Translations under genes and position numbers: made by a program
The notes under the pieces: model-generated
What the model saw: only the letters and a program-made list of their open reading frames with translations
What the model was told of the DNA's origin: nothing
Databases searched by the model: none
In this document: positions 32,531 through 43,655 of the stretch, in pieces
Layout: each line of letters begins with the position of its first letter
Position numbering within the stretch: position 1 is the stretch's first letter
Origin: Misgurnus anguillicaudatus
Taxonomy: Eukaryota; Chordata; Actinopteri; Cypriniformes; Cobitidae
Assembly: GCF_027580225.2 (NCBI RefSeq)
Contig: NC_073358.2
Location: 29,166,501 to 29,230,500 of the forward strand
Direction: 5' to 3'
DNA: 64,000 nt

Positions 32531-32719
32531 ATTTTTCAGTTTTGTTTAATTAGGGTTGAAACTAAACTCTCCAGGAGCAGGATTCCCCACCCCTGCCATA
32601 AAAGGTACTAAAAGGTACCACAGAACAAGGTAAAATTTTCAAGTAACCATTTAAATTGTTTACATTCTCAAATATCAAGCGTCACATGAAAAAAGTAAAA
32701 TAAAAGCTACAGAAAAGCA

Positions 32720-35700
32720 TTTGATTTTGAAATGTTTTTTTATTTAATTGAAAGCGGTAAAACACAAACAAACCCGATTTACACAAGCTCTAAACAACAA
32801 GAGTCAGAGCACGAAAGCGACCGATAAGCGATTATCCGTGAGTGGAAATCAGTTCGCAAACTGCTCAAAAATAAAAGTCAGTTAACAGTGTCAATACAAC
32901 ACTACATAGCAATACTAAATATTCTGCAAAAAGCGTGCATGCACACACACCCGCTCACACCCTCACACACAACTGCTGTAAAAAAAGACTATAAAGTTAC
33001 AAAGATCGAAGTAACAAACATCGTTTAAGAAGCCAGAATTTTCTCCTCTAATCATATAAAGCCCAACCATCCAGCTCTTCCGTCTGTATATGGAAAGGCC
33101 AAAAACTCCCATAATACCAGGGAAAGACAGGAATTATTCACACCAGAGAAAACGCTGTAAAAAAGCATTCGCTAATGATTAATTAGTATCAGCCAGCAAA
33201 ATGTTTTTACGTAGCTGTTACATTTATTATGAGAGTTTTTATATGGTTTACAAAGCTAAAACAGGAAATAGATACAGCTCTGCCTGCCATGTTAACATGA
33301 ATGAGTTTTTATTAGCGAACCGGTGTGGCGCTCTCATTTCTGTAAGGCGATTATTAATATACAGCTTGTCAAGAAGATCTCAGCAGATTCCTTGCATTAA
33401 AAAGCCAAATGACTTTCTTCGTTGCCAGGAAAAAAATACACACATCAGGGTGAAATCATTTGGTGGTTAAAAAGTCCCTAGTGTACTAAAAGACCAATTT
33501 ATAACTGCAAGAAACATCCTGGTGACATGCAGACCGTTTTGCGTTTTATAGACGGCTTCGGCGGATGGACGGACGCGTGCGCATTGTTACGCGTCTGGCC
33601 CAAAGTTAACTTCAGGTGTTTGCTTAGCCGGCTGGCTTGCGATTAAACTGACCTCTGGAACAGACGAGGGGAGATCTGTAGCTAACATTGTATACATTCA
33701 TTTCACAAAGTAACGTTAGCTCAATGTAGTAGTTAAGTTTAAATTAAGGTAAATTACTTAGCTTTACTATTGGAATCTTTGAGGAAGTCTACCAGAAGTT
33801 AAGTTTGGGCCAAAAAGCCGTTTCGTTTATGTTGTTGCCTCTATATACATATATATGAAAGCAGAAACGTTGATAGGAACAAGATCCAGCGCAGGCCAAA
33901 TTCAATATAAAAACGTTTTGTAAAACGACTCCAAAAATGTCCTTATTGCTTTCTTTAATCAGACAAAAACTGTGATGGTGGGTGTACCTACAAGGGTGGC
34001 GATGCAGAGCCTGTGAGCGGATTTACAAGAGAGCATATAAACATACACATATGCTTTTGTTATTGGCTGACCACATTGCACACAGTAAGAGTAAATCTTA
34101 AAGCGGAGATCTGAAACCATTTAAGACTTTTAATTGAAAACCAACACACGCACGCGCACGCACACACACACAATAGTTCTACATCATAGCTCATAAGAGA
34201 TGTGTTAAGAAAGTCACAATGTAAATCAGCTTACGGACCATCCAAGCACAAGTCAGTTCATGAGCGCAACGCGAGCCAAATGAGGTGTTACATCTGAGTA
34301 ACTTTCCACTGTAAACAGACGACTGTAAGACAGCGAGAGCGTATCCCTCTCAAAAAGCCAAATCTCAACTCTCTGTAGCTGGACACCGACGTCGTATTAA
34401 TTACGATCGAGCGTTCTTATAAGTTAGTCCGATGTCTAATTCATGTCTTTATGATCAAACGTTTTTTATCCTAAAGCGCTACGTATTTGCCGTGGAAGTC
34501 ATGAGCTGTTTTTTGGCAGGGTAAAAGTGCAGTTTGGAGTTCTGCAAATTCTAATGAGTGCTTTCGGGCCGTCTAAATGGGTAAACACCTGCGTGTAATT
34601 GCGCCGTGCTTGGTGCTGTCAGAGCAGAGGAGCCGTTTCTGACAGCCTATTCTCTGCCTGGCACATTTAAACCGTCAACGCGCTCGAGAGCTAACGGCGT
34701 CTCTGCGTTTTAACTCGGCGCAAAACTCAAAAGTACACCCGGGGTCACACCAGGCCTGACAAAGACAACACGTCGCCGAGACTTCAGGGCTCTTTAAAGA
34801 GTAATCTACATACATAACGCTGCAGGCATTATTCAATCATTTAGAAACCGAGCGCGTGAAGAAAGAAGGTGACACGAAACATGAGCGTGCGGCAGGTATG
34901 TGGAAAGCGAGTAAAGATGTTCTGTTCTGACAGATAAATACGCTTTAATTGAAGCGAAAGCGAGTAAAAATACACGTGTCTCTTTTTGATTTTTCGGCGA
35001 TTCAACACCCTTTCGAATAAACTCAAACTATAAGTTGGTGCGGTCTCGCGACAGTCGATGGTGATTATGTTTGGTAAAAGCGATTATTAGTCTGATGATA
35101 AAATAACAGTACTATCCCGTGTTAGCAGATAATGTTTTATTTTTTTGCGTTTTTTTTGTTATCGTTTAAAGCTGTGCACCATTTAAGCATGCTTTGGTAT
35201 CCTAAGAACAGCTTGTGTGTGTTTGTTAAGCATGTGATTACTTATTGCTAGCGCAGAGAAATACAAATCCCTCGGTGGCACTTACTATGAAGGAAAGAGA
35301 GGAAACTGTACTGTAAAACTATTGACTACATCCATACATTAGCACATAGAAAGGTTGAAAAGAACCACGCTTAACTTTTACATATATATATATACACACA
35401 CACAAGAACATTACCTTGCCAAATCTTCCATTAAGGACAAAGAGAGCGAGTAACTTCATAAGAGCCTTATGGGAAACAGCCCCGTTTCCTAACAATATCC
35501 ACTTAGCTTACTGGAAATGCAGTTTGGTTTGTTATAATATCTAGGGCTTTAGCATGCAATTATTTGTTTGTTGTTTTGTTGTAATGGATATGAAGACGGC
35601 ATGCATATATAGATATAGATAGGCCTAGATTTCAACACGTTCTATGCTGATCCAAGCTTCGCTGTGTTTATGTCGTGTATATACAGTTTGGTAAACTGTC

Positions 35701-36649
35701 AATATTATACCTTGCACTTAAATATCCAGGTAAAAATTGGGGCCCTGTCTAAAGGAGGCATTGCTGTGTCTTCTCAAATGCAAATTTCGAACTCAAAGTC
35801 ACAAATCTTCAAAATATATCCCAAATCGATGAGCCTCCATATTTCATGGGAAATAAATGAAGCACTTGCTTTGCGATCAATAAACGAATAAAACAAAGAG
35901 AGGAGATGGTTTGTCAGTCCGCTGCTGTCCGTACACCGTACTGGTTTTTTTATAGTACAGGACTGTATTAAGTAACGTGTCGAGCGAGAGTCACAGGCAC
36001 GAAATCACGTGCGTCTCAGTTTTCGTGATGCATTTCTGTACGCATGCTGTTTTGTCTGCTCGAATCACAGACAATGAAACCTTTTTTTATCCCCGGCAGA
36101 TATGATGCATAGAGAGTCGAGGCAGGTCACAGGCTCCTGTACCTGATGGGGATCTGCGTAATGTCCTTTTTTCCTCCTTTTTTTTTTTTTTTTTTTGATT
36201 AAGGGCTCAGATGAATCTGCAGTGTGATATTTTTTTCCAACTCGTCCACTAGGCAACACGCTGTAACTCTTGAAGGATAACTGCTGGTCGAAAGAAAGAA
36301 CAAAACCTGCTTCACACCATGCTGTCAGTTTGAGAAAATGAGCTCAAATGATCTCTGAGAAGAAGATAGACAACTGTAATGATGTAATGGTCCCGCTACT
36401 TTTCAGGGCCATTTTTCAAAAAGGAGGGTGAGAGAGACTGAGCTATAGAAGAGGGAGAGAGGGAGGGGGAGTGAGAAATGCTAAAAAATGGAGAAGCGAA
36501 AATCAGTATCGTTCAGTCTCGTCGCTCAAATCGAGTCTAGATTAAAAGCGTCACAGACTGGTGTAGGCTGGATCGAACAGGATCAGGCCGAACTGACTGG
36601 CTCATATTGCCTGGGTGGGGTCGGTATGGATCGGTGGTTCATGTAGTCG
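32720..36649 (-). other. ar: Probable long ar 3' UTR
   Basis: About 3.9 kb downstream of the ar stop without recognised transposons, apart from simple repeats (ACGCACGCGCACG near 34146, ATATATATAC near 35389, poly-T near 36178). Androgen receptor transcripts in mammals have multi-kilobase 3' UTRs (established), so this is plausible. The frames in this stretch are short and lack domains. Confidence 0.45.
32739..32744 (-). terminator. ar: Candidate ar polyadenylation signal (AATAAA on - strand)
   Basis: TTTATT on the + strand reads AATAAA on the - strand. It lies just before the transition from repeat-free sequence to transposon remnants, consistent with the end of a long ar 3' UTR. Other hexamers exist, so this is a guess. 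Confidence 0.35.
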
Positions 36650-36808
36650 TCACTTGTGAAACAGGATTGGTTTAGCCAGGCCGGCGAGGATCTTTGGCAC
36701 CTGGACCGAGATTATTTCTGCAATCATTTCGGGAAAGCTGACCTTTGTGGGGAGTGACCGAGCCTGGACAAAGAGGTCGAAGGTGAACTGGTGCAACTTC
36801 TGAACGAT
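36650..36808 (-). CDS. ar: ar exon 8: end of ligand-binding domain, AF-2 helix
   Basis: Terminal exon, 53 codons with TGA at 36650-36652. Reads [20 protein letters not shown], then [20 protein letters not shown] and ends [23 protein letters not shown] is helix 12, whose Glu is the AF-2 charge-clamp residue; the Thr of HQFTFDL aligns with human Thr877, which contacts the steroid (family knowledge). The acceptor is CTCACCCAG. An overlapping frame at 36672-36968 is a shadow. Confidence 0.95.
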   Translation of the reverse strand: MVQKLHQFTFDLFVQARSLPTKVSFPEMIAEIISVQVPKILAGLAKPILFHK

Positions 36809-37398
36809 CTGGGTGAGAGAGAAGAGAGAGAAAAAGGGAAAGCGGGGAAAAAGACAAAACATGACGAATTAAAAGGACAGAAATAGCCAGAACATATTTT
36901 ATGTCAATTGTCTGTACGTGAAAGAGTGTTTCTGGAAATCCACTGTGGCGCAGGCTTATAGTTAACACCCAGGACCAATATTACATGTAACACGCTATCA
37001 TTTCTGTGGCTGATGTAAAGTGTCCCAGTGCGTTTTAAAGTAAGTCACTATTGGAAAATACTGCTACATTTGACCTTATGAAATGTAATCGTGCCAAGAA
37101 TTTATGATTTGCCACCATTCCCATTACTTTGCATACATTGATGTACACTGTATTTTTTTACAATTTAACCAAAATCCTATGAATGAGAATACAGTATGAT
37201 TGCATCTGTATACAGTATAGGAGTCCAATGTAGATAAAAGAGAAACTAAACTAAATGTATTTAACTAAATGCTAAAAAACATACAGAATTACCCAGATAT
37301 CAACTAATACTATATCCTCTCCTAATTTTGACAGATATTGCGTATTTGATCCTGCAGGTGTGCACTGTACTATATGTGTGATGATGTGTGTTACTAAC
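36809..37398 (-). other. ar: ar intron 7
   Basis: 590-nt intron; AT-rich, no element with paired ends recognised. Confidence 0.7.
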
Positions 37399-37550
37399 TG
37401 GCTGCAGGGAGTCCATCAGCCGGGTCAGCTGCTGGAAGCGCATGGCGCAGTTGCTCTTCCTGCCGTAGTTGATTAAACGATCCAGCTCATTTATGTACGT
37501 CAGACGCAGCTCATCAAAATACTTTTGACTCTTCAGCCCCTCTACTGGAA
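37399..37550 (-). CDS. ar: ar exon 7: ligand-binding domain helices 9-10
   Basis: 152 nt, phase 1 in and phase 0 out: completes Ile, then PVEGLKSQKYFDELRLTYIN, ELDRLINYGRKSNCAMRFQQ and LTRLMDSLQP before a GTTAGT donor. PVxGLKxQKxFDELRxxYIxELDR is conserved androgen-receptor sequence. It is 6 nt shorter than the human exon (158 nt), the loss falling in the Lys/Asn-rich loop, a normal difference for fish. Confidence 0.95.
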
Positions 37551-38255
37551 CTGCACAAATAAAAAACAGATAAAAATCTCCACTTGAACTTGTATCCACT
37601 TTTTAGAAGAGAACATGATGTATTCATTGAAAATTATTGATTTTGTGTTTGCTTGTTGTGCCTTGTTTATTTCACTGTGCTTTCATTGGTAAATATCAGT
37701 GTCCATGAATAAGGTACAAAATTGGATCTAAAACTCATTTTTTAACAAATGGTCAGTTAAACCATGTGCTTAACCTTTAAACTGCGTCAGTCTCAGCAGG
37801 CCAAACTATTACAGTACGAGTTGTTTCATTTTCTATGAGCTTTGCGTTTTTTTTTGCCACCCTGTTACCAAAATTTGAGACGATTCTAAAACTAAGATTT
37901 GTGTGATCTGTTAATAGTATAAACACTTGTTAAAGAACAAATACGCTGTAAAAAGCAAAAGTGGGATCAACTTAAAAAATTACTTCAAAAAAGAATTTTT
38001 TTTAAGTGAAAATAAAAATTACAAGTAATACTGAAACATTTTTAACTTAAAATTTTTACATAATGTGAAAAATTTGGGTTGAAAAAAACTTTAGATTTTA
38101 AATTACTTTAATTAGTAACGCCTAAAAATCAAAAGTTTTTTCGACCTAAATTGTTTCACATTGGGTGAAAATTTTAAGTTAAAAATGTTTCAATATTTTA
38201 GGTGTTACTAGTAATTTTTTTTTAAAAAATTCACCTTATTTTTTTAAGTGAGGTG

Positions 38256-39249
38256 TTACAAATTAGGGTGACCAGATGAGATTGCCTGAAATCATCCAAT
38301 AATTGTTTAATTTATTTATTTTATTTAATAATAAAAGATAATGAATTTCAAACTGAACCAATCATATTAATATATGTCCATATGCATATAAATAAATTGA
38401 TATAATACGTATAGAAGTATTTTATACTTCATACAATAGTTAGATCATCCAATAATAATTTTATTTATTTTATTTAATTATAAAATATAATGAATTTCAA
38501 ACTGAGCCAATCATATTAATATAAGTTCATATGCATATAAATAAATGGATATAATACGTATAGAAGTATTTTATACTTCATACAATAGTTAGATCATTCA
38601 ATAATAATTTTCTTTATTTTATTTAATAATAAAAGATAATGAATTTCAAACTGAACCAATCATATTAATATATGTCCATATGCATATAAATAAATTGATA
38701 TAATATGTATAGAAGTATTTTATACTTTATACAATAGTTAGATCATCCAAAAATAATTTTCTTTATTTTATTTAATAATAAAAGATAATGAATTTCAAAC
38801 TGAAGTTACTGAACCAGTCATATTTTTATCAATATAAGTACATGCATATAAATTTATATAATACGTATAAAAGTTTTTTTAACACAGTGCATCGCCCTTG
38901 ACCAATCTGCCTCCTTCACGCGACTGACTGTCACTGCCTACACTTTCAACTGTCCTCACGGCTGCTTTCGCTCTCTTAATTTACTCTATAAAACTATTGT
39001 CTTTGTACATATAGATGAATTAGATAAATTAATAAAAACAATACAACTTTAAATTCACACTTGAGCTATATCCTACCGAGGTTGTGGAGGCTCGACGTCA
39101 GCATATTTCACAGAGGTTTTAACTGCCTTATCGGTGCATATCTTAATGCGCGCCTACAGTGTATATATATATATCAGGATTCGGGACAGCAGCATAGATT
39201 TCGGGACTGTCCCGAATTTTTTGGGACGTCTGGTCACCCTATTACCAAT
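38256..39249. mobile_element. hAT-type element with 149-bp internal tandem array
   Basis: Ends TAGGGTGACCAGAT and GTCTGGTCACCCTA (inverted) at 38264 and 39241; flanking 8-mers TTACAAAT (38256-38263) and TTACCAAT (39242-39249) differ at one base, a decayed 8-bp duplication. The interior holds a four-unit tandem array and a GGGACTGTCCC hairpin. Non-autonomous. Confidence 0.8.
38287..38885. repeat. Tandem array, four units of about 149 bp
   Basis: GATCATCCAATAATAATTTT recurs at 38443, 38592 and 38741 (spacing 149), with a first, more diverged unit from about 38287. Units share AATGAATTTCAAACTGAACC, ATATGCATATAAATAAAT and TAGAAGTATTTTATACTTCA. The last unit is interrupted and truncated. Confidence 0.92.
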
Positions 39250-39507
39250 AGAAGTAATTTTTACGTTCATCCAACTTTTACTTTTTACAGTGTAACATAC
39301 ATGCAAACAAATTTATCCCAAACTAAGCTTTCAGTGTGAATGTGCTTCACAATTCTGTGTCTCAGTGGAGACTTTCCCTTTGTTTCTATTGTTTTCATAT
39401 TGAACTAATGATATTTATTTCTACCCTTACTCCTAAACTGAAGCTTTACACAAAACATTTTGAGATAATAAAGCATTGTCAGGTAAATACCTTTATCTGG
39501 TATATAT

Positions 39508-40444
39508 GAAGAGTTTGGTTCCAAAACACGATAAACGCCTTTTTAAAAAAATATTGTTACCACCAAAATCAGTATTGTATCAGGTCGGTATTAAAAAGTA
39601 ACTTCTTATTTTACGCAAAAACCCATATCCTCCATTCCATTCTGTCACCTTTTCTCCCTTTTTTCCCAAAACGCGATTAACGCCACTCCTCCTTCTCTGC
39701 AGAATGCAATAAATCCGCTTAACCAATCACAGCGCACCATTCCATGCATTGTAAACAACAATGTCTGCGTGTTGAATACACACAGAAACCTAGTTTTCCT
39801 CGTCTGCTTTGTTCTTCGTGATCAACAAACAAACAAAATAATACTTTTGATGGCATTGATAAACCTGTGGTGGTTTTCAGTGACGGGGAAGAAACGAAAA
39901 GACGACGAAAATGCCGCTGTTGTTGCTTGTTCTCACACAACAGCATCAAGCTTCTGTCATGCTAACACATTGACCCCAGCAGATCTTATGAAAAACTTTA
40001 CATAATTTTACTCGAAGTCAACGAAAATTGAGCAGGACCAAAACATTTTACAGCTGATCTCTTTGAAAAAAGTTCAGCGACGACGTCCCAATGACAGCAG
40101 CAATGACAGTGTTCTTAATATGACAAAGTGTTTTGATGAATGCCATTAATGTTTATTTTTTAATCAGTGTATACCACTAGCCAACTAAATGAATATTACA
40201 TGGCAAAGATGAGTATACATTTATATTTTATTTTAATAGATTTATAGCATTTTAAAAAACTTTTATTTATTGTATTTTGCGGGGAAAAAAAATCTTTGAA
40301 AATCAAATTATGGATTTGAATTTTTTAAGTTTTTATAACCTAAAGATGCTATGTGAAAGTTTGTAACAGAAAATAGTGGTTTTCATCTTGTCACTTTTTT
40401 GGTATAGAAAACACAGTTTATTGCGTTTTGGAACCAAACTCTTC
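39508..40444. mobile_element. Fold-back element E, copy 2
   Basis: Starts GAAGAGTTTGGTTCCAAAAC and ends GTTTTGGAACCAAACTCTTC, perfect 20-bp inverted ends. Interior blocks match copy 1 at 12990-14571 in the same ar/ophn1 neighbourhood. Frames at 39719-39949 and 39769-40005 overlap each other and are unsupported. Confidence 0.85.
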
Positions 40445-40548
40445 GTATGTTTTCAGGTTTTTTTAATCATTGTGCCTACATTCAGTCCCAACAACACACA
40501 TAAAAGCTGACACAAAACATACAACAATATGTATTTTATAACACTCAC

Positions 40549-40679
40549 TGATGCTGAAAAGAAGGAGGGCCTTCATACAGAGAAACTCTTCCTGTGTGAC
40601 CTGCAGAAGCACAAACTCCTGAGAGAGGTGCTTCATCTGAACACAGTGCTCGTACATACTGGAGATATGCATCCTACGA
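40549..40679 (-). CDS. ar: ar exon 6: ligand-binding domain
   Basis: 131 nt, the same length as the human exon. Phase 2 in and phase 1 out: completes Asp, then [20 protein letters not shown] and [23 protein letters not shown] before a GTGAGT donor. MxHLSQEF and [13 protein letters not shown] are hallmark AR sequence. Start chosen at the CTGTCAG acceptor (40680-40682), giving FND-RRMH across the junction; a later in-frame AG four bases on would break phase. Confidence 0.95.
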
Positions 40680-41373
40680 CTGACAGATAGGGGGCAGATT
40701 CACAGAGAAAGAGAGACGGAGACAAAGACGGGAGGAAAAAAGGCAAACAAAGAAACGTTTAACAAATTCTGACAGCTGGCAACAACTTTACGCTTGCTAA
40801 TTACCATTACAGATTATAGACTAATGCGGTCAGTCATCTAATAACTTCATATCTCCCGCTAAATGAAACATATTTTTCATGCCCAACACACAATTTCTGC
40901 AGGAGCATTGGTATGGGAAACGGACAAGATGCATTTAGGAGGGAAATCTATTTCAGATATTGGTAAAAAAGGCCATTGAGAGCATGTGAGACCCCTGAAA
41001 AATCCAATCTCTCGTGGGATTGTGTTTGTGACAAAGATCCTCTACACCATAATAAGCCTGCAGTAAATTATAAATGAATCTGGGAAGTATCCAGGACTAG
41101 ACTGTTATTGTGTGCATGAAGTACAAGATATGTACCTGCCCGACAGAAAAAGAGAGAGAGAGAGAGAGAGAGGGAATAAGGTAAAAAGAAGGGTGGCTGA
41201 AGAGTTATGAAAAGAAAAATGATTGTGAGGAAGGATGGATTAATACGTTTACAAAACGAACAAATGAATTAAAGAAAATAGGATGACAGATGCAGAGGTG
41301 GGTGGTGAACTGAAAAGAAAACAGGCAAATAAGAAAGACGCAGACGTGTAATATATAAAAGAATGGGACTGAC
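40680..41373 (-). other. ar: ar intron 5
   Basis: 694-nt intron with a (GA) run at 41149-41173 on the + strand. No transposon with paired ends seen. Confidence 0.65.
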
Positions 41374-41518
41374 TCGTTGAAGACCAGGTCCGGCGCGAAA
41401 TACAGCATCCGCGCGTTGGCGTTCTTGTAGGACCTCCAACCCAGAGCAAAGACCATCACTCCCATCCAGGTATGCTGTATGACAGTCATCTGATCGTCCA
41501 CGTGCAGGTTACGGAAAC
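41374..41518 (-). CDS. ar: ar exon 5: ligand-binding domain, steroid-contact helix 5
   Basis: 145 nt, identical in length to human exon 5; phase 1 in, phase 2 out. Reads [40 protein letters not shown] and APDLVFN. The Arg of GWRSY aligns with human Arg752, which anchors the steroid 3-keto group; the Phe of LYFAPD aligns with Phe764 (family knowledge). The residue aligning with Met749 is Leu here. Donor GTCAGT, acceptor TCTCGCAG. Confidence 0.95.
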
Positions 41519-43379
41519 CTGCGAGACAGGTAGATGGAGAACGGAGAGATATTTGTGGTTTGTTTTGCTCCCTATATCTCACAGTTTGTCAGCTGTCTGG
41601 ATGCTATTATTGCACAGCGAGTTCATTTACGACTCTATTTCAGCTTTGCCAGCTCAGGCCATGAATCATATTTTGCCCATTGTCAAGTCAGAAAAAGGCG
41701 CGTGTTAATTTGAACTGAGGAATTTTTTGGGGGATTGAAAAGAGCTCGGCTACGTAGAAGACAACAGGCTAGCAATGCTTTTGAGTGATTCTCGCAAAAT
41801 TAGACTTATGAGGTGTCGTGAAATTTTTTTATAAAAAAAAGTAAATGCAAAAGTAAGAGTATCAAAATAAGAAGCATACAGTTAAAAACATCTCTTCACG
41901 TACTATTTTGCACATGATTTCAAATGACATCATACAAACCAATTTTGTTGTTTTTTCCCACATTTAAGGGGAAAATTTTCATTACCGCAACGTGTCCATA
42001 TAATTAAAAAATCTAAAAAATAAAAAGCTTCAGTGCAAGTTTATACTATAAACATTTACAGTAAAGAAACATGTGCTATTTGGTGATCATTGGTAAACGT
42101 AGAGACAATAATATGGAATATAAATGTGTCCAAGAAAAATGTTCTCATCTTCCGCAACAATTTTCAATCATTGTTTAAGCCCTCAAGGAACTAACATTTA
42201 AAAAAAAATTGTTGGAAGGGACATAATTGACTGTGACACTCAAGATGGCTACCAGGTAAGCAGTTCAAGTTAAAATTTTGTTTGTCATAGTACCTAGACA
42301 ACTTTTTAGTTCTCATTACCGAAACATGAGTTTGTAAATGCATTTAATGTAATATCATGTTGTGGTAATGATAATTTTTATAATGATCATCTAAAAAATG
42401 TAAATAATTCTATAGGAAATATTTTTTAAATCCTCGAAAAAATAAATGTTAATTTATATGTGCAAAAAAATAAATAAATCTGATGCTGGACACCGCAATC
42501 ATTGTTTAAGCCCTCAAGGAACTAACATTTCAAAAAAAAAATTGTTGGAAGGGACATAATTGACAGTGACACTTAAGATGGCTACCAGGTAAGCAGTTGA
42601 AGTTAAAATTTTGTTTGTCATAGTACCTAGACAACTTTTTAGTTCTCACTACCGAAACATGAGTTTGTAAATGCATATGTTTAATGTTATATCATGTTGT
42701 GGTAATGATAATTTTTATAATGATAATCTAAAAAATGTAAATAATTCTATAGGAAATATTTTTTAAATCCTCGAAAAAATAAATCTTAATCTTATATGTG
42801 CAAAAAAAAAATCTGATGCTGGACACCTTCTAAGTCTAGATTTCGTAAGAATCACCCTTTTGCGTAACAAAGGATAACACTCAAGAGTTTTCCAGATGGG
42901 GTTTAACCGTGATCCCATTTCATTCGAAACAGATATGCCATTAATTTCGGATCAGATTGATGCCAGGCCCTAAAGTTTTATTAATGCTATCAATAATCAG
43001 ACATTGAAAAAACGCAGACCAATCATATGCTGTCAAACTATCGGCTTCAAAAAATATGTTTGTTTCAGGCCGCTTTCTCTCTCCTCGGCATTTGATGGTG
43101 CATTTTACATATGACTGAAGTCTTTCCTTTTGAAATAGCCCTTCATCAAAGCCCATAGAGAAAAGCAGAATACACAAAACCCACTTAAGCTTCTGAATTG
43201 TAAATACACACCATTATTAAATCGCCGAGTAAAAATGAAACCAACACACAAACAGTTTATCAGTCCATTGATGTCTCGACTTGAATCAACAGGCACTCGA
43301 GGTGAGGCACTAAGTAGGCTATTCTTATTAAACAACCGACTGTCTGATTTACATTAAAAGCAGGTCATTTAAAAATTAC
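41519..43379 (-). other. ar: ar intron 4 with a tandem duplication
   Basis: 1.86-kb intron. Its centre is a 331-bp direct tandem duplication (42166-42828). The frames around 42941-43335 on the - strand have no domain. Confidence 0.65.
42166..42828. repeat. ar: Direct tandem duplication, two units of about 331 bp
   Basis: Unit 1 starts AATCATTGTTTAAGCCCTCA at 42166 and unit 2 at 42497. Shared order includes AAGATGGCTACCAGGTAAGC, ACCTAGACAACTTTTTAGTT and TCTGATGCTGGACACC. The units differ by a few substitutions and small indels, so the duplication is fairly young. Confidence 0.93.
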
Positions 43380-43655
43380 CTGGAAGTCCTTTGGCCCATT
43401 TCACCACCTTAACCAGTTGCCTCTCCCCCAGTTCGTTCAGGCTGGTGAGGAGGGCGGCCGCCGAGTCGGGCTGAGCGTGATCGTGCCCGGCGTTTACCAC
43501 CTCGGGCTCGATGGCCTCCAGAATGTTGAGGAAGATCATCTGCGAGTGGAACGTCAGGCTCGGCTTGGGGGACAAGGACTGAAGCTCCAATGGGCACTGA
43601 ACGGGGCCGATCTCTTCTGGACCCTTCATCTGTCCGATCTTCCTCAGCTTACGAG
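43380..43655 (-). CDS. ar: ar exon 4: hinge and start of ligand-binding domain
   Basis: 276 nt (human 288), phase 1 in and out. Reads [20 protein letters not shown], then [20 protein letters not shown], ...[20 protein letters not shown] and P. ARKLRK is the second half of the bipartite nuclear localisation signal; Asn and Gln of LNELGERQ align with human Asn705 and Gln711 that bind the steroid, and the Lys of VVKWAK with the AF-2 clamp Lys720 (family knowledge). Acceptor TTTTACTCCAG; donor GTAATT. Other frames here are shadows. Confidence 0.95.

Larger units (their letters stand above)
29451..32720. other. ophn1-ar intergenic region, mostly fold-back elements
   Basis: Between the two convergent genes: an interspersed repeat with GGGGGCCGCGAGATGGTGCC near 29657, element C (29907-32001), and a partial element A (32064-32530). 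The short frames are not supported. Confidence 0.6.
37943..39295. mobile_element. MITE with TGTAAAAAG ends, split by a hAT element
   Basis: Left end CGCTGTAAAAAGCAAAAGT and right end ACTTTTACTTTTTACAGTG are inverted. Arms repeat ACTTAAAATTTTTAC-like and TTTTAAGTTAAAAATGTTTC sequences around 38030 and 38175. A hAT element sits in its right part. No ORF. Confidence 0.6.
37551..40548 (-). other. ar: ar intron 6 filled by three DNA elements
   Basis: 3-kb intron containing a MITE at about 37943-39295 interrupted by a hAT element (38264-39241), and fold-back E copy 2 (39508-40444). Most of the intron is therefore transposon-derived. Confidence 0.7.
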
